From RUG14871 sp045539425 (GTDB taxonomy: Bacteria > Bacillota_I > Bacilli_A > Erysipelotrichales > Erysipelotrichaceae): 64,000 bases of DNA. The notes below the pieces were generated by a model that saw nothing but the letters and a program-made list of their open reading frames with translations, searched no databases and was not told the DNA's origin. The stretch spans positions 33,245 to 97,244 of the forward strand of contig JAZQFH010000011.1 in the NCBI GenBank assembly GCA_045539425.1. The letters are read 5' to 3'. The position numbers and the translations under genes were made by a program. Shown here in pieces: positions 8,420 through 15,909 of the stretch; the first letter of the stretch is position 1; the number at the start of each line of letters is the position of its first letter.

Positions 8420-8459
8420 AATATAGCGCGTTTTAGCACTCTTGTAAAGAGTGTGCTAA
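8420..8459 (-). promoter_or_regulatory. CIRCE operator overlapping the htrA promoter
   Basis: Positions 8433-8459 form TTAGCACTC-N9-GTGTGCTAA, which matches the HrcA-binding CIRCE consensus (TTAGCACTC-N9-GAGTGCTAA) at 17 of 18 positions with exact 9-nt spacing. On the minus strand TTTACA (8448-8443), a 17-nt spacer and TATATT (8425-8420) make a sigma-A promoter lying inside and next to it, about 80 nt before the htrA start. Confidence 0.82.
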
Positions 8460-8482
8460 AAAGATGACCCCTGCGGATCATC
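8458..8482 (-). terminator. Terminator of the flavin reductase gene
   Basis: GATGATCC-GCAG-GGGTCATC hairpin (one G-U pair) followed by five T on the minus strand. It overlaps the stop codon and its T run touches the CIRCE element. Confidence 0.7.
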
Positions 8483-9101
8483 CCTGTTTCTTTTTCTGCT
8501 GATTGTGGATCTGCCTGGTCTTGAGCTTCTCCGCTTTCTGCGTGGAGTAGGAGAACCTCCCCAGCTTCTCTCCCAAGGCAAAGTATTCGCCATGGCTGTA
8601 AGCGACTAAATCCGCCTTTTCCAGATTAATTCTGCCCTTTTCATCCATCACGCTCTCATCCACCGTAACGCAGACCACTTCGGCTAAAAACATGTCGTGC
8701 GAGCCAAGCTCCAATACCTGCTTCACTTTGCACTCCAAAGCCAGCGGGCACTCCTTGATGGTCGGGGCGGCTACCATAACGGAATCCTGACGCGTTAAAT
8801 GAAGATCACCAAACAAGTCAAACTTGTCGAGATTTCTTCCGCTCTTAATGCCCACAAAGTCGGCTGCCTTCACGGTTGCCCTGTTTGTCAGATTCATGAC
8901 AAACTCCCCGCTTTCTAAGATCATATCGTGAGAGCAGCGGCTCTTACGAATTGACACGGAAACCATCACCGGGTCGGAACATACCGTACCCGCCCAGGCG
9001 GCTGTCATGATGTTTTCCTTGCCGTCAGGGGACTTGCAGCTGATCATCACGCATGGCACCGGGTTGAGCAGATTTGCGCTTTTCAGAGTTATTCTTGCCA
9101 T
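8478..9101 (-). CDS. Flavin reductase-like FMN-binding protein
   Basis: A protein of the split-barrel flavin reductase family (NAD(P)H:FMN reductases and related flavoproteins). Seen features are the N-terminal NPVPCVMISC strand, then AAWAGTVCSDPVMVSVSI and FVMNLTNR, which build the flavin site, and the later LALECKV and VVCVTVDESV strands. The ATG at 9101 has GAGG 8 nt upstream and fits the family start; an ATG at 9128 is less well placed. The partner enzyme is not visible. The promoter probably lies in the inverted repeat at 9185-9233, shared with the divergent ATPase gene. Confidence 0.88.
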   Translation of the reverse strand: MARITLKSANLLNPVPCVMISCKSPDGKENIMTAAWAGTVCSDPVMVSVSIRKSRCSHDMILESGEFVMNLTNRATVKAADFVGIKSGRNLDKFDLFGDLHLTRQDSVMVAAPTIKECPLALECKVKQVLELGSHDMFLAEVVCVTVDESVMDEKGRINLEKADLVAYSHGEYFALGEKLGRFSYSTQKAEKLKTRQIHNQQKKKQG

Positions 9102-9184
9102 AGGTTGTACCTCGCTTTGCGTTTTCATTCTATCATAATTCCTTCATGGAAACATCTAGCTTGCAGGATATTGGAAAACAGGCG

Positions 9185-9233
9185 TTATACCCTATTATAC
9201 CCTGTTGTCATTTAGGGTATAATAGGGTATAAT
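9185..9233. promoter_or_regulatory. 19-bp inverted-repeat operator containing promoters
   Basis: Two perfect 19-nt arms (9185-9203 and 9214-9232) face each other over a 10-nt loop. Each arm holds two tandem copies of the 9-mer TTATACCCT (or its complement AGGGTATAA), so there are four half-sites. Rightward, TTGTCA (9205-9210), a 17-nt spacer and TATAAT (9228-9233) form a strong promoter. Leftward, ATGACA, a 16-nt spacer and TATAAC give a weaker one. A regulator bound here would control both neighbours. Confidence 0.8.
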
Positions 9234-9259
9234 TTAGATAGCTATCATGGAGGTGAAAC

Positions 9260-11053
9260 ATGGCCTTGATTGATGAAAAGTCACAGATTTTACAATTGGA
9301 GAAACAAATCGAGGAACTGCCGCGCGGCTCGATTTCCACAAAGAAAGTAAACAACCATACATATTATTATCACCGCTGGTACGAGGGAAAAGTGAAAAAG
9401 GAACGGTTTCTGCCGGACACGGACGTTGCAGAACTGAAGTCACTGATTGAAAAAAGAAAACTGCTTCAGCAACAATTGAAACTGCTGAAGGAGAAGCTGC
9501 CCGTAGTTCGGACCACTCCGCTGAGAGTTGAGTCTTCCCCCTTTCTTACGATTGTCAGGCGTAACGAAGAACTAGAGTCCTTTTTTCAGCCGGCATTACA
9601 TTACAAAAGACGTGAATGCTTTTCTTTGCTAAAGGATTATCTGCTTTCTCCTCCGAATGATAAAGTGTTCGTCATCTACGGACTTCGCCGCACCGGTAAG
9701 ACAACATTGATACGTCAGGCTCTTTCCGATCTTTCAAAAGAGATGCTGAAAAGAACCGCATTCATTCAGATCACTCCCCAGAACACGCTGGCGGATGTCT
9801 ATAAGGATTTGCGCATATTGGAAAGAGAAGGATACCGGTATGTCTTTCTGGATGAAGTGACGTTAATGAAAGACTTTATTGACGGTGCAGCTGTCTTCTC
9901 TGACGTATTTGCCGCAAGCGGAATGAAGATCATTCTCTCCGGCACGGATTCTTTGGGATTCCTGTTTACGGAGGACGAGCAACTGTATGACCGCTGTATC
10001 CTGATTCATACTACATTTATCCCCTACCGCGAATTTCAGGAGGTATTGGGAATTCAGGGAATCGATGAATATATCCGCTATGGCGGTACCATGAGCTTAA
10101 GCGGAATCAATTACAATGAGGATTCCCCTTTCGCAAGCGAAAAGAACGCCAACGAATATGTGGATACAGCAATTGCACATAACATTCAGCATTCTCTGCG
10201 CTATTATCAGCAGGCGAATCATTTCCGCAATCTGCAGGAACTCTTTGATAAAAATGAGCTGACAAGCGCGATCAACCGTGTTGTTGAGGATCAGAATCAC
10301 CGCTTTACACTGGAAGTTTTGACGCGGGATTTTGAGTCTGCAGATCTTGCGTTATCCGCCCGGAATCTGCGGCATGACCGCAGCCATCCCACAAACATTT
10401 TGGATCAGATCGATATAAAAAGCATAACGCAGCGGCTCATGGAACTATTGGAAATAAGAAACCGCAAAGACCAATCGGTTACTTTAAAGCCTGTTCATGC
10501 CGCCGAGATTCAGGAATACCTGGCGCTATTGGACTTAATTAAAAGCGTGGATGTTGTGAGTATGCCAAGCGGAGAAAAGACAACACGTACCTTAATCACC
10601 CAGCCGGGTCTCCGTTACGCCCAGGCAAAAGCACTCATTGAAAGTCTTTTAATGGATCCCGCTTTCATCGATCTTTCCATCACACAGCGGAATCAGATTC
10701 AAAATAAAATTCTGAGCGAAATCATGGGCCGCATGATGGAAGATACCGTGCTTCTGGAAACAAAACTGGCAAATCCAAAAAAAGACGTCTTCGTTCTTCA
10801 GTTTGCGATTGGCGAATTTGATATGGTGGTATTTGATTCCTTTGACAGCAGTTGTGAAATCTATGAGATCAAACACAGCAGGCAAATCGCTGCGGAACAG
10901 GTACGGCATTTAACGGATGAAGAAAAATGCAGAATTACGGAGCATCGTTTCGGTACCATCCGCAAAAAGTATGTCATTTACCGCGGCCCAAAAGACACAT
11001 TCAACAACATCGCATATCTCAATGTCGAAACGTATCTGTGCAGCCTGAAGTGA
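9260..11053 (+). CDS. AAA ATPase fused to a PD-(D/E)XK-like nuclease domain
   Basis: A 597-aa protein of unknown role. Residues 1-80 hold a coil plus a small basic beta module (GSISTKKV...TYYYHRWYEGK) like the DUF6788-type nucleic-acid-binding segments. The ATPase has Walker A GLRRTGKTT (141-149) and Walker B VFLDE (195-199), with a sensor LSGTDS at 226-231. The C-terminal part has E517/D521 (GEFDMVV) and E536-x-K538 (YEIKH), the layout of a PD-(D/E)XK nuclease, here apparently intact. It is related to the AAA_14/DUF4143 group but larger. GGAGGTGA gives a strong ribosome binding site. It is monocistronic behind an elaborate palindromic promoter, which suggests tight repression. Confidence 0.83.
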   Translation: MALIDEKSQILQLEKQIEELPRGSISTKKVNNHTYYYHRWYEGKVKKERFLPDTDVAELKSLIEKRKLLQQQLKLLKEKLPVVRTTPLRVESSPFLTIVRRNEELESFFQPALHYKRRECFSLLKDYLLSPPNDKVFVIYGLRRTGKTTLIRQALSDLSKEMLKRTAFIQITPQNTLADVYKDLRILEREGYRYVFLDEVTLMKDFIDGAAVFSDVFAASGMKIILSGTDSLGFLFTEDEQLYDRCILIHTTFIPYREFQEVLGIQGIDEYIRYGGTMSLSGINYNEDSPFASEKNANEYVDTAIAHNIQHSLRYYQQANHFRNLQELFDKNELTSAINRVVEDQNHRFTLEVLTRDFESADLALSARNLRHDRSHPTNILDQIDIKSITQRLMELLEIRNRKDQSVTLKPVHAAEIQEYLALLDLIKSVDVVSMPSGEKTTRTLITQPGLRYAQAKALIESLLMDPAFIDLSITQRNQIQNKILSEIMGRMMEDTVLLETKLANPKKDVFVLQFAIGEFDMVVFDSFDSSCEIYEIKHSRQIAAEQVRHLTDEEKCRITEHRFGTIRKKYVIYRGPKDTFNNIAYLNVETYLCSLK

Positions 11054-11102
11054 TACTTCAACACGGATTCCTTCTCTATTTGTATGTAACAAGTACAAGT
11101 TG

Positions 11103-11155
11103 GATAAAAAAACAAACAAGCAGGAAATGATTGATACACTTCCTGCTTGTATTTA
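11103..11155. terminator. Bidirectional terminator between the ATPase gene and leuS
   Basis: ACAAGCAGGAA (11116-11126) pairs with TTCCTGCTTGT (11140-11150). A long T run follows on the minus strand, for leuS, and an AT-rich tract follows on the plus strand. Confidence 0.85.
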
Positions 11156-13558
11156 TTATTTCGCAACGATGTTGACGATCTTGCCTTTGATGACGATGAC
11201 TTTCTTGACTTCCTTGTCTCTAATAAACATCTGTACGTTCTCAAGTGCAAGTGCCTGCTTCTGAATGTCTTCTTCACTGGCATCCTTAGAGACCTTGATG
11301 ATGCCGCGGACCTTGCCGTTGACCTGAACGGCAATCTCCACTGCGTCTAAGACCAGTTTGGATTCATCGTATGTCGGCCAGGACTCGTAGGCAATCGTAT
11401 TCTTGCCGGTATAGTGCTGGTAGATCTCTTCTGAGATATGCGGGCAGATCGGGCTGAGAAGCTTGATGAAGTTCAGTAACATCTCTTCATTGACCTTCTC
11501 CACGCGGTAACATTCATTCACAAAGATCATCATCTGGCTGATGGCCGTATTGAAGCCTAAGGCATCCATGTCTTCGGAAACCTTCTTCACCGTGAAGTTA
11601 TAGACGTAGTCCAGCTCCGGTGTTGCTTCCCTGACGATTTTGCCTTCGCTCTCCATGCAGAGTCTCCAGACGCGCTCGATCCATCTTCTGGCACCTTCGA
11701 CGCCCTGCTCGCTCCACGGCTTACTGGCCTCGAGCGGTCCCATGAACATTTCATATAAGCGCAGCGTATCCGCACCGTAGATGTCCACGATGTCGTTCGG
11801 ATCCACGATGTATTCCGGGAATCGCTTGCCCATCTTGATGCCGTTGGCACCCAGGATCATGCCCTGGTGCACCAGCTTGTGGAACGGTTCCTTTACCGGG
11901 ACGATGCCCTTGTCATAGAGGAAGTTATTCCACATGCGGCTGTATAAGAGGTGTCCCACCGCGTGTTCCGGACCGCCGACATACAAATCGACCGGCAGCC
12001 AGAACTCCAAGAGTTTCGGATCCGCAATCGCGTTATCATTCTTCGGATCAATGTAGCGCAAGAAGTACCAGGAGCTTCCTGCCGAACCCGGCATGGTGCT
12101 CGTTTCCCGCTTGCCCTTCTTGCCATTGATTTCCACGTTGACCCAGTCCGTTGCTTTTTCTAACGGGCTTGCGCCGCTCTTGGACGGTTTGTAGTCATCG
12201 AGCTCCGGAAGAATCAGAGGCAGCTGCTCAAGCGGTAAGGCAATAAGGCTGTCATCTTCCATATGGACGACCGGGATCGGTTCACCCCAGTAACGCTGAC
12301 GGGCAAAGATCCACTCGCGGATACGGTAGTTGACCTTCTTGGTACCGATGCCGCGCTCCTCTAACCATGCGATCATGGTATTGATGGCATCTTCCTTATT
12401 TAAGCCGTCTAAGAAGCCGGAGTTGATATGCACGCCGTCTTCCACGTACGCTTCTTTTGTGACATCTCCGCCTTCTAAGACCGGAATGATTTCCAAACCG
12501 AACTTCTTCGCAAAGGCGTAGTCACGCTCGTCATGTGCCGGAACGGCCATGATGGCACCTGTCCCGTATGTTGCCAGGACATAGTCAGAGATCCAGATCG
12601 GGATCTTCTTGTTATTGACCGGGTTAATGGCGTAGGCGCCCGTAAAGACACCCGTCTTTTCCTTATTGAGTTCCGTACGCTCCAGATCGCTCTTTGTGGC
12701 GCAAAGCTTGACGTAGGCGTCCACTTCGGCTCTCTGCGCGTCCGTTGTGATTTTCTCTACCAGTTTATGCTCCGGAGCCAACACGCAGTAGGTTGCCCCA
12801 AACAGCGTGTCCGCACGGGTCGTAAAGACCGTAAATGTATCTTCATGTCCATCGACCTTGAAATTGACATGCGCGCCGTACGATCTGCCGATCCAGTTGC
12901 GCTGCATTTCCTTCGTGCTTTCCGGCCAGTCGATCTCATCCAGCCCTTCCAGTAAGCGGTCGGCATACTTGACGATGTCGATGACCCACTGCTTCATGTT
13001 CTTTCTTACGACCGGATAGCCGCCGCGCTCGCTCTTGCCGTCGATGATCTCATCGTTGGCTAAGACCGTGCCCAGTTCTTCACACCAGTTGACCGGCATG
13101 TCCACGCATTTGGCCAGACCGTCTTCAAATAAGAGTTTGAAGATGTACTGGGTCCACTTGTAGAAGGAAGGATCGCAGGTGGAAACCTGTCTGTCCCAGT
13201 CATAGGAGAACCCGATGTTCTTTAACTGTTTGGTAAAGAATTCGATGTTGTTTTTCGTGAAGGATTCCGGATGGTTTCCGGTATTGATGGCGTACTGCTC
13301 TGCCGGTAAACCGAAGGAGTCAAATCCCATCGGATGCAGGACATTGTAGCCTTCCATTCTCTTTTTACGGGAGACGATATCCGTTGCGGTATATCCTTCC
13401 GGATGACCGACGTGTAATCCGGCTCCGCTTGGGTACGGGAACATGTCCAGTACATAATATTTCGGCTTGCTGAAATCCCAGACATCCGTCTTGAATGTCT
13501 CATTCTCTTCCCAGTATTTGCGCCACTTTGCTTCCACACTCTTATGATTGTAGCTCAT
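11156..13558 (-). CDS. leuS: Leucyl-tRNA synthetase
   Basis: Class I synthetase that charges tRNA-Leu and edits misacylated products; 800 aa, normal for the bacterial enzyme. The HIGH-type motif is HVGH (49-52). The CP1 editing domain is present (TTRADTLFGATY and the GTGAIMAVPAHDERD block). The KMSKS loop reads KMGKR at 575-579, a departure from the usual KMSKS, followed by a normal VDPNDIVDIYGADTLRLYE segment. The gene is preceded by a T-box leader with a likely CUC (Leu) specifier and is transcribed alone. Confidence 0.97.
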   Translation of the reverse strand: MSYNHKSVEAKWRKYWEENETFKTDVWDFSKPKYYVLDMFPYPSGAGLHVGHPEGYTATDIVSRKKRMEGYNVLHPMGFDSFGLPAEQYAINTGNHPESFTKNNIEFFTKQLKNIGFSYDWDRQVSTCDPSFYKWTQYIFKLLFEDGLAKCVDMPVNWCEELGTVLANDEIIDGKSERGGYPVVRKNMKQWVIDIVKYADRLLEGLDEIDWPESTKEMQRNWIGRSYGAHVNFKVDGHEDTFTVFTTRADTLFGATYCVLAPEHKLVEKITTDAQRAEVDAYVKLCATKSDLERTELNKEKTGVFTGAYAINPVNNKKIPIWISDYVLATYGTGAIMAVPAHDERDYAFAKKFGLEIIPVLEGGDVTKEAYVEDGVHINSGFLDGLNKEDAINTMIAWLEERGIGTKKVNYRIREWIFARQRYWGEPIPVVHMEDDSLIALPLEQLPLILPELDDYKPSKSGASPLEKATDWVNVEINGKKGKRETSTMPGSAGSSWYFLRYIDPKNDNAIADPKLLEFWLPVDLYVGGPEHAVGHLLYSRMWNNFLYDKGIVPVKEPFHKLVHQGMILGANGIKMGKRFPEYIVDPNDIVDIYGADTLRLYEMFMGPLEASKPWSEQGVEGARRWIERVWRLCMESEGKIVREATPELDYVYNFTVKKVSEDMDALGFNTAISQMMIFVNECYRVEKVNEEMLLNFIKLLSPICPHISEEIYQHYTGKNTIAYESWPTYDESKLVLDAVEIAVQVNGKVRGIIKVSKDASEEDIQKQALALENVQMFIRDKEVKKVIVIKGKIVNIVAK

Positions 13559-13583
13559 ATCTCTCTTCCTCCTGATTCAACCA

Positions 13584-13815
13584 ATAAAAAACGCCCTTTG
13601 CTAAGGACGCTTTATCTGCGCGGTACCACCTTATTTCATGCGTAACTCACATGCACTCAACGTTATAACGTTACGAACGGACAACAAGGTCAGCTGATAG
13701 ACGAGTTCCTTCTCCCGTGTACCGGCTTGCACCTTACGCCGGCTCTCTGGAATCACTCTGGATCCGTACTGCTTCTATGTAAGCTATTTCCCTAAAATCT
13801 TATCAAATCTCACCA
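13584..13815 (-). ncRNA. T-box leader of leuS
   Basis: The minus strand carries the conserved T-box sequence AAGGTGGTACCGCG (13632-13619). It is followed by a terminator (AAGCGTCCTT / AAGGGCGTTT plus T6). Stem I precedes it, and a CTC codon at 13705-13703 in a GGAA-CTC-GTC context is the best specifier candidate for uncharged tRNA-Leu. Low charging of that tRNA would favour antitermination and leuS expression. Confidence 0.9.
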
Positions 13816-13828
13816 TGTTATTCAAGGT

Positions 13829-14734
13829 TCAATAATCGATAAAGGAGATGTTTCTGTCTGCCGCATTCTCAATTCCCGGTACGCTTCCGTTTTCGCTGTA
13901 CTGCCACATTGCCATCTCATAGGGATAATACGGCTCGGACGCATACTGGGCATACCATTTGTCGATATCCTTCACCTGCTCCAGATCCAGCTTGGAGAAG
14001 ATCCAGTGGGAGTTGGCATAGATCATCGGCGTATAGCCGGCTTCCTTAATGGTATTGCAGAAGGCAATGGTGATCTTTGTGACTTCTTCTTTGCTCAGGT
14101 TATTCGCTCTGGCATTCGCATTGAACTCTTCCATGTCGAAGCAGACCGGATAGTCCACCTTGTAATCCTTTAATAAGGAGATCACAAAGGAGGCTTCCTC
14201 AATGGCTTCCGGAACGTTGATGGCCTGGGAAAAGAAATAGGCACCAAGCTTCACCCCGGCATCGTTGCACCCCTGCGCATTCTGATGGAAGTAGTCATCC
14301 ACGTTTAAGGATCCCTGCGTATAGCCACGGTATCCCACCCGTACCATCGCAAAGTGGATTCCGCTCTCCTTGACCTTGTACCAGTCAATATCACGCGAGT
14401 AAGACGAGACGTCCACGCCCTGATAGGTTTCCGGATAATAGGTCACTCCGTCTTCCTTGGTGATTAAGGACCAGTCATAATTGTGCAGGTTCAGATTACG
14501 GTCCAATGGTTCAAAGACGATCTGTCCGCCATCGTAGTAGACGACTTCCTCCGGGAAGACGTCACGTAAAAAACTCGTCGGCAGGCCGTAGTTACGGGCA
14601 TATTCACGGATATGTTCCTTCATGACGTACTCCTCCGGCGCCACATACTGCTTCTTTAAATCAAAGTACTGCTTGAGCAAAAATACATTGGCTGCCACCA
14701 GCAGTACGATCAGTACCTTTTCAAAAATCTTCAT
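13829..14734 (-). CDS. GH25 family lysozyme, membrane anchored
   Basis: N,O-acetylmuramidase of about 301 aa. An N-terminal hydrophobic segment (about residues 5-21) anchors or secretes it; a linker of about 90 residues follows, and the GH25 domain starts at GVDVSSYSRDIDW. Catalytic acids are expected in the VDVSSY strand and in CFDMEEF, both present, with the C-terminal MAMWQYSENG block typical of the fold. AGGAG sits 7 nt before the ATG at 14734; an in-frame upstream start at 14764 lacks one. It probably acts on the cell's own peptidoglycan or that of competitors. Confidence 0.88.
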   Translation of the reverse strand: MKIFEKVLIVLLVAANVFLLKQYFDLKKQYVAPEEYVMKEHIREYARNYGLPTSFLRDVFPEEVVYYDGGQIVFEPLDRNLNLHNYDWSLITKEDGVTYYPETYQGVDVSSYSRDIDWYKVKESGIHFAMVRVGYRGYTQGSLNVDDYFHQNAQGCNDAGVKLGAYFFSQAINVPEAIEEASFVISLLKDYKVDYPVCFDMEEFNANARANNLSKEEVTKITIAFCNTIKEAGYTPMIYANSHWIFSKLDLEQVKDIDKWYAQYASEPYYPYEMAMWQYSENGSVPGIENAADRNISFIDY

Positions 14735-14900
14735 TGGTTCACTCCTGTTGTATCTCTTTCGCAAGGTGCGTATTCGTTATTTTTCTTATTATCATTGTAG
14801 CACATCTTTCATTTTTCCATCTTTTTCCCTGTCCTCTTTCACATATCTGTCACAAAAAAACACGCCTTTTGAGGCAATGGAATTTCAATGAAAACGGCTA

Positions 14901-14928
14901 TTGTTTTTTGAAAATGTTATGCTATAAT
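14901..14928 (+). promoter_or_regulatory. Promoter of tRNA-Pro
   Basis: TTGTTT at 14901-14906, a 16-nt spacer and TATAAT at 14923-14928. The tRNA starts 12 nt downstream. Confidence 0.65.
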
Positions 14929-14939
14929 AATTATGCCAT

Positions 14940-15016
14940 CGGGATGTAGCACAGCTTGGTAATGCGCTGGCTTCGGGAGTCAGAGATCGCAGGTTCAAAT
15001 CCTGTCATTCCGACCA
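14940..15016 (+). tRNA. tRNA-Pro (anticodon CGG)
   Basis: A 77-nt cloverleaf with acceptor CGGGATG/CATTCCG, a D arm, a 7-nt anticodon loop TTCGGGA (anticodon CGG, reading CCG), a T arm with GGTTCAAATCC, and an encoded CCA end. It has its own promoter and terminator. Confidence 0.95.
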
Positions 15017-15026
15017 TTGTAAAAAC

Positions 15027-15050
15027 AGAGAGCGGAAACGCTCTCTTTTT
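15027..15050 (+). terminator. Terminator of tRNA-Pro
   Basis: AGAGAGCG-GAAA-CGCTCTCT hairpin followed by T4-5. Confidence 0.88.
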
Positions 15051-15082
15051 CATACCAGTTTATACTATGATATAATTACGGT

Positions 15083-15140
15083 ATCGTGATGGAGTCCCTC
15101 CGCAATTGTAGCGGAGCGTGATTCCATCACCTTTCTTTTT
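15083..15140 (+). ncRNA. Candidate small structured RNA
   Basis: An extended -10 box (TGA-TATAAT, 15068-15076) lies just before a compact structure. An outer 8-bp stem (GTGATGGA 15086-15093 / TCCATCAC 15123-15130) encloses an inner 6-bp stem (CTCCGC / GCGGAG) with a 7-nt loop, and CTTTCTTTTT follows. A transcript of about 58 nt ending at its own terminator is predicted. There is no open frame of note. I do not recognise it as a known RNA family. It could also be just a backup terminator of the tRNA unit. Confidence 0.4.
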
Positions 15141-15143
15141 CTC

Positions 15144-15177
15144 AAAAAGAAAAGCCGCCTGATATCCGGCAGCTTTT
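15144..15177 (-). terminator. Terminator of the IIB-IIA operon
   Basis: On the minus strand AAAAGCTGCC pairs with GGCGGCTTTT over an 8-nt loop, followed by a T-rich tract. It ends the PTS transcript downstream of the IIA gene. Confidence 0.8.
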
Positions 15178-15198
15178 CTGATTTCTGATGCTTTATTA

Positions 15199-15513
15199 TT
15201 AACCGTTTACTTTCTTATAAAGAGTAATGAAACGTTCCGCAAGAATTCCGAAGGATTCTGCAGACATCAGCTGGTCTTCAGCATGTGTTAATAAAATGTT
15301 CATTGGCGGTAATTCACCGTTCGCAAATTTTGTTAATAATCCCTGATGAGCAGCGTGTCCTTCGTTGAAGGCAGCTTTCGCTTCTTCAATCTTCTGTTCC
15401 GCTTCTTCGTATTTGCCCTGCTCTGCCAGGTCGATCGCATTGATATAACTGGATCTGGCATCGCCAACATTCGCAATGATGTTGAAGGCAACCATTACTA
15501 ATTCATCATCCAT
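15199..15513 (-). CDS. PTS lactose/cellobiose-family IIA component
   Basis: A 104-aa helical-bundle phosphocarrier of the lactose/cellobiose (Lac) PTS family. It accepts phosphate from HPr on His77 (ILLTHAEDQLM) and passes it to IIB. The N-terminal FNIIANVGDARSS and the acidic amphipathic helix are typical. It lies 3 nt after the IIB gene and ends the operon. Most likely partners are the IIB next to it and the IIC at 18894-20168. The sugar cannot be told from the sequence; the neighbouring 6-phospho-glycosidases point to a beta-disaccharide. Confidence 0.92.
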   Translation of the reverse strand: MDDELVMVAFNIIANVGDARSSYINAIDLAEQGKYEEAEQKIEEAKAAFNEGHAAHQGLLTKFANGELPPMNILLTHAEDQLMSAESFGILAERFITLYKKVNG

Positions 15514-15516
15514 GAA

Positions 15517-15822
15517 TTATTCCTCGCCCATTAACTTCATGGCAGTCTGCAGGACAACATCGCCCTTCATCATGCCGTATGTACGTGTGTCGATGGATTC
15601 AATCGGTTTATCCGGGAATTTTTCCTTTAAGCCGCCTAATGCATAGCGTACCTGTGGTCCAACTAAGATGACATCAGCTTCCGGGCCGTATGCATCAACT
15701 TCGCTTAAGCCATAAGCATCGATGCTGTAATCCTTACCGGCAGCAGTAGCAGCCTTTCTCATGTTGTTGACTAAGATACCAGTGGACATACCACCTGCAC
15801 AGAATAATACGATTCTTTTCAT
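15517..15822 (-). CDS. PTS lactose/cellobiose-family IIB component
   Basis: A 101-aa IIB with the phosphocysteine at Cys8 in LFCAGGMST, at the usual place after the first beta strand. It takes phosphate from IIA and phosphorylates the sugar as IIC imports it. The VILVGPQVRYAL segment matches the family. It is the first gene of a short IIB-IIA unit with its own promoter and a cre-like site, 3 nt before the IIA gene. A paralogous IIB lies at 23849-24157. Confidence 0.92.
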   Translation of the reverse strand: MKRIVLFCAGGMSTGILVNNMRKAATAAGKDYSIDAYGLSEVDAYGPEADVILVGPQVRYALGGLKEKFPDKPIESIDTRTYGMMKGDVVLQTAMKLMGEE

Positions 15823-15846
15823 TTTAAGTAAACTCCTTTCAATACT

Positions 15847-15902
15847 TGTAAGCGCTTACGCGCGTCTACCCATATTATACGGGCTTTCATCTAAAATAAC
15901 AA
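15847..15902 (-). promoter_or_regulatory. Promoter and cre-like site of the IIB-IIA operon
   Basis: On the minus strand TTGTTA (15902-15897), a 17-nt spacer and TATAAT (15879-15874) form a sigma-A promoter. Just downstream, TGTAAGCGCTTACG (15847-15860) matches the CcpA cre consensus with one mismatch, placed where bound CcpA would block the start of transcription. Confidence 0.75.
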
Positions 15903-15909
15903 TATTTTT

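Noticed and set aside
14940..15016. Integration of a mobile element at tRNA-Pro
   Set aside because: No integrase, no repeated tRNA 3' end downstream in the window.
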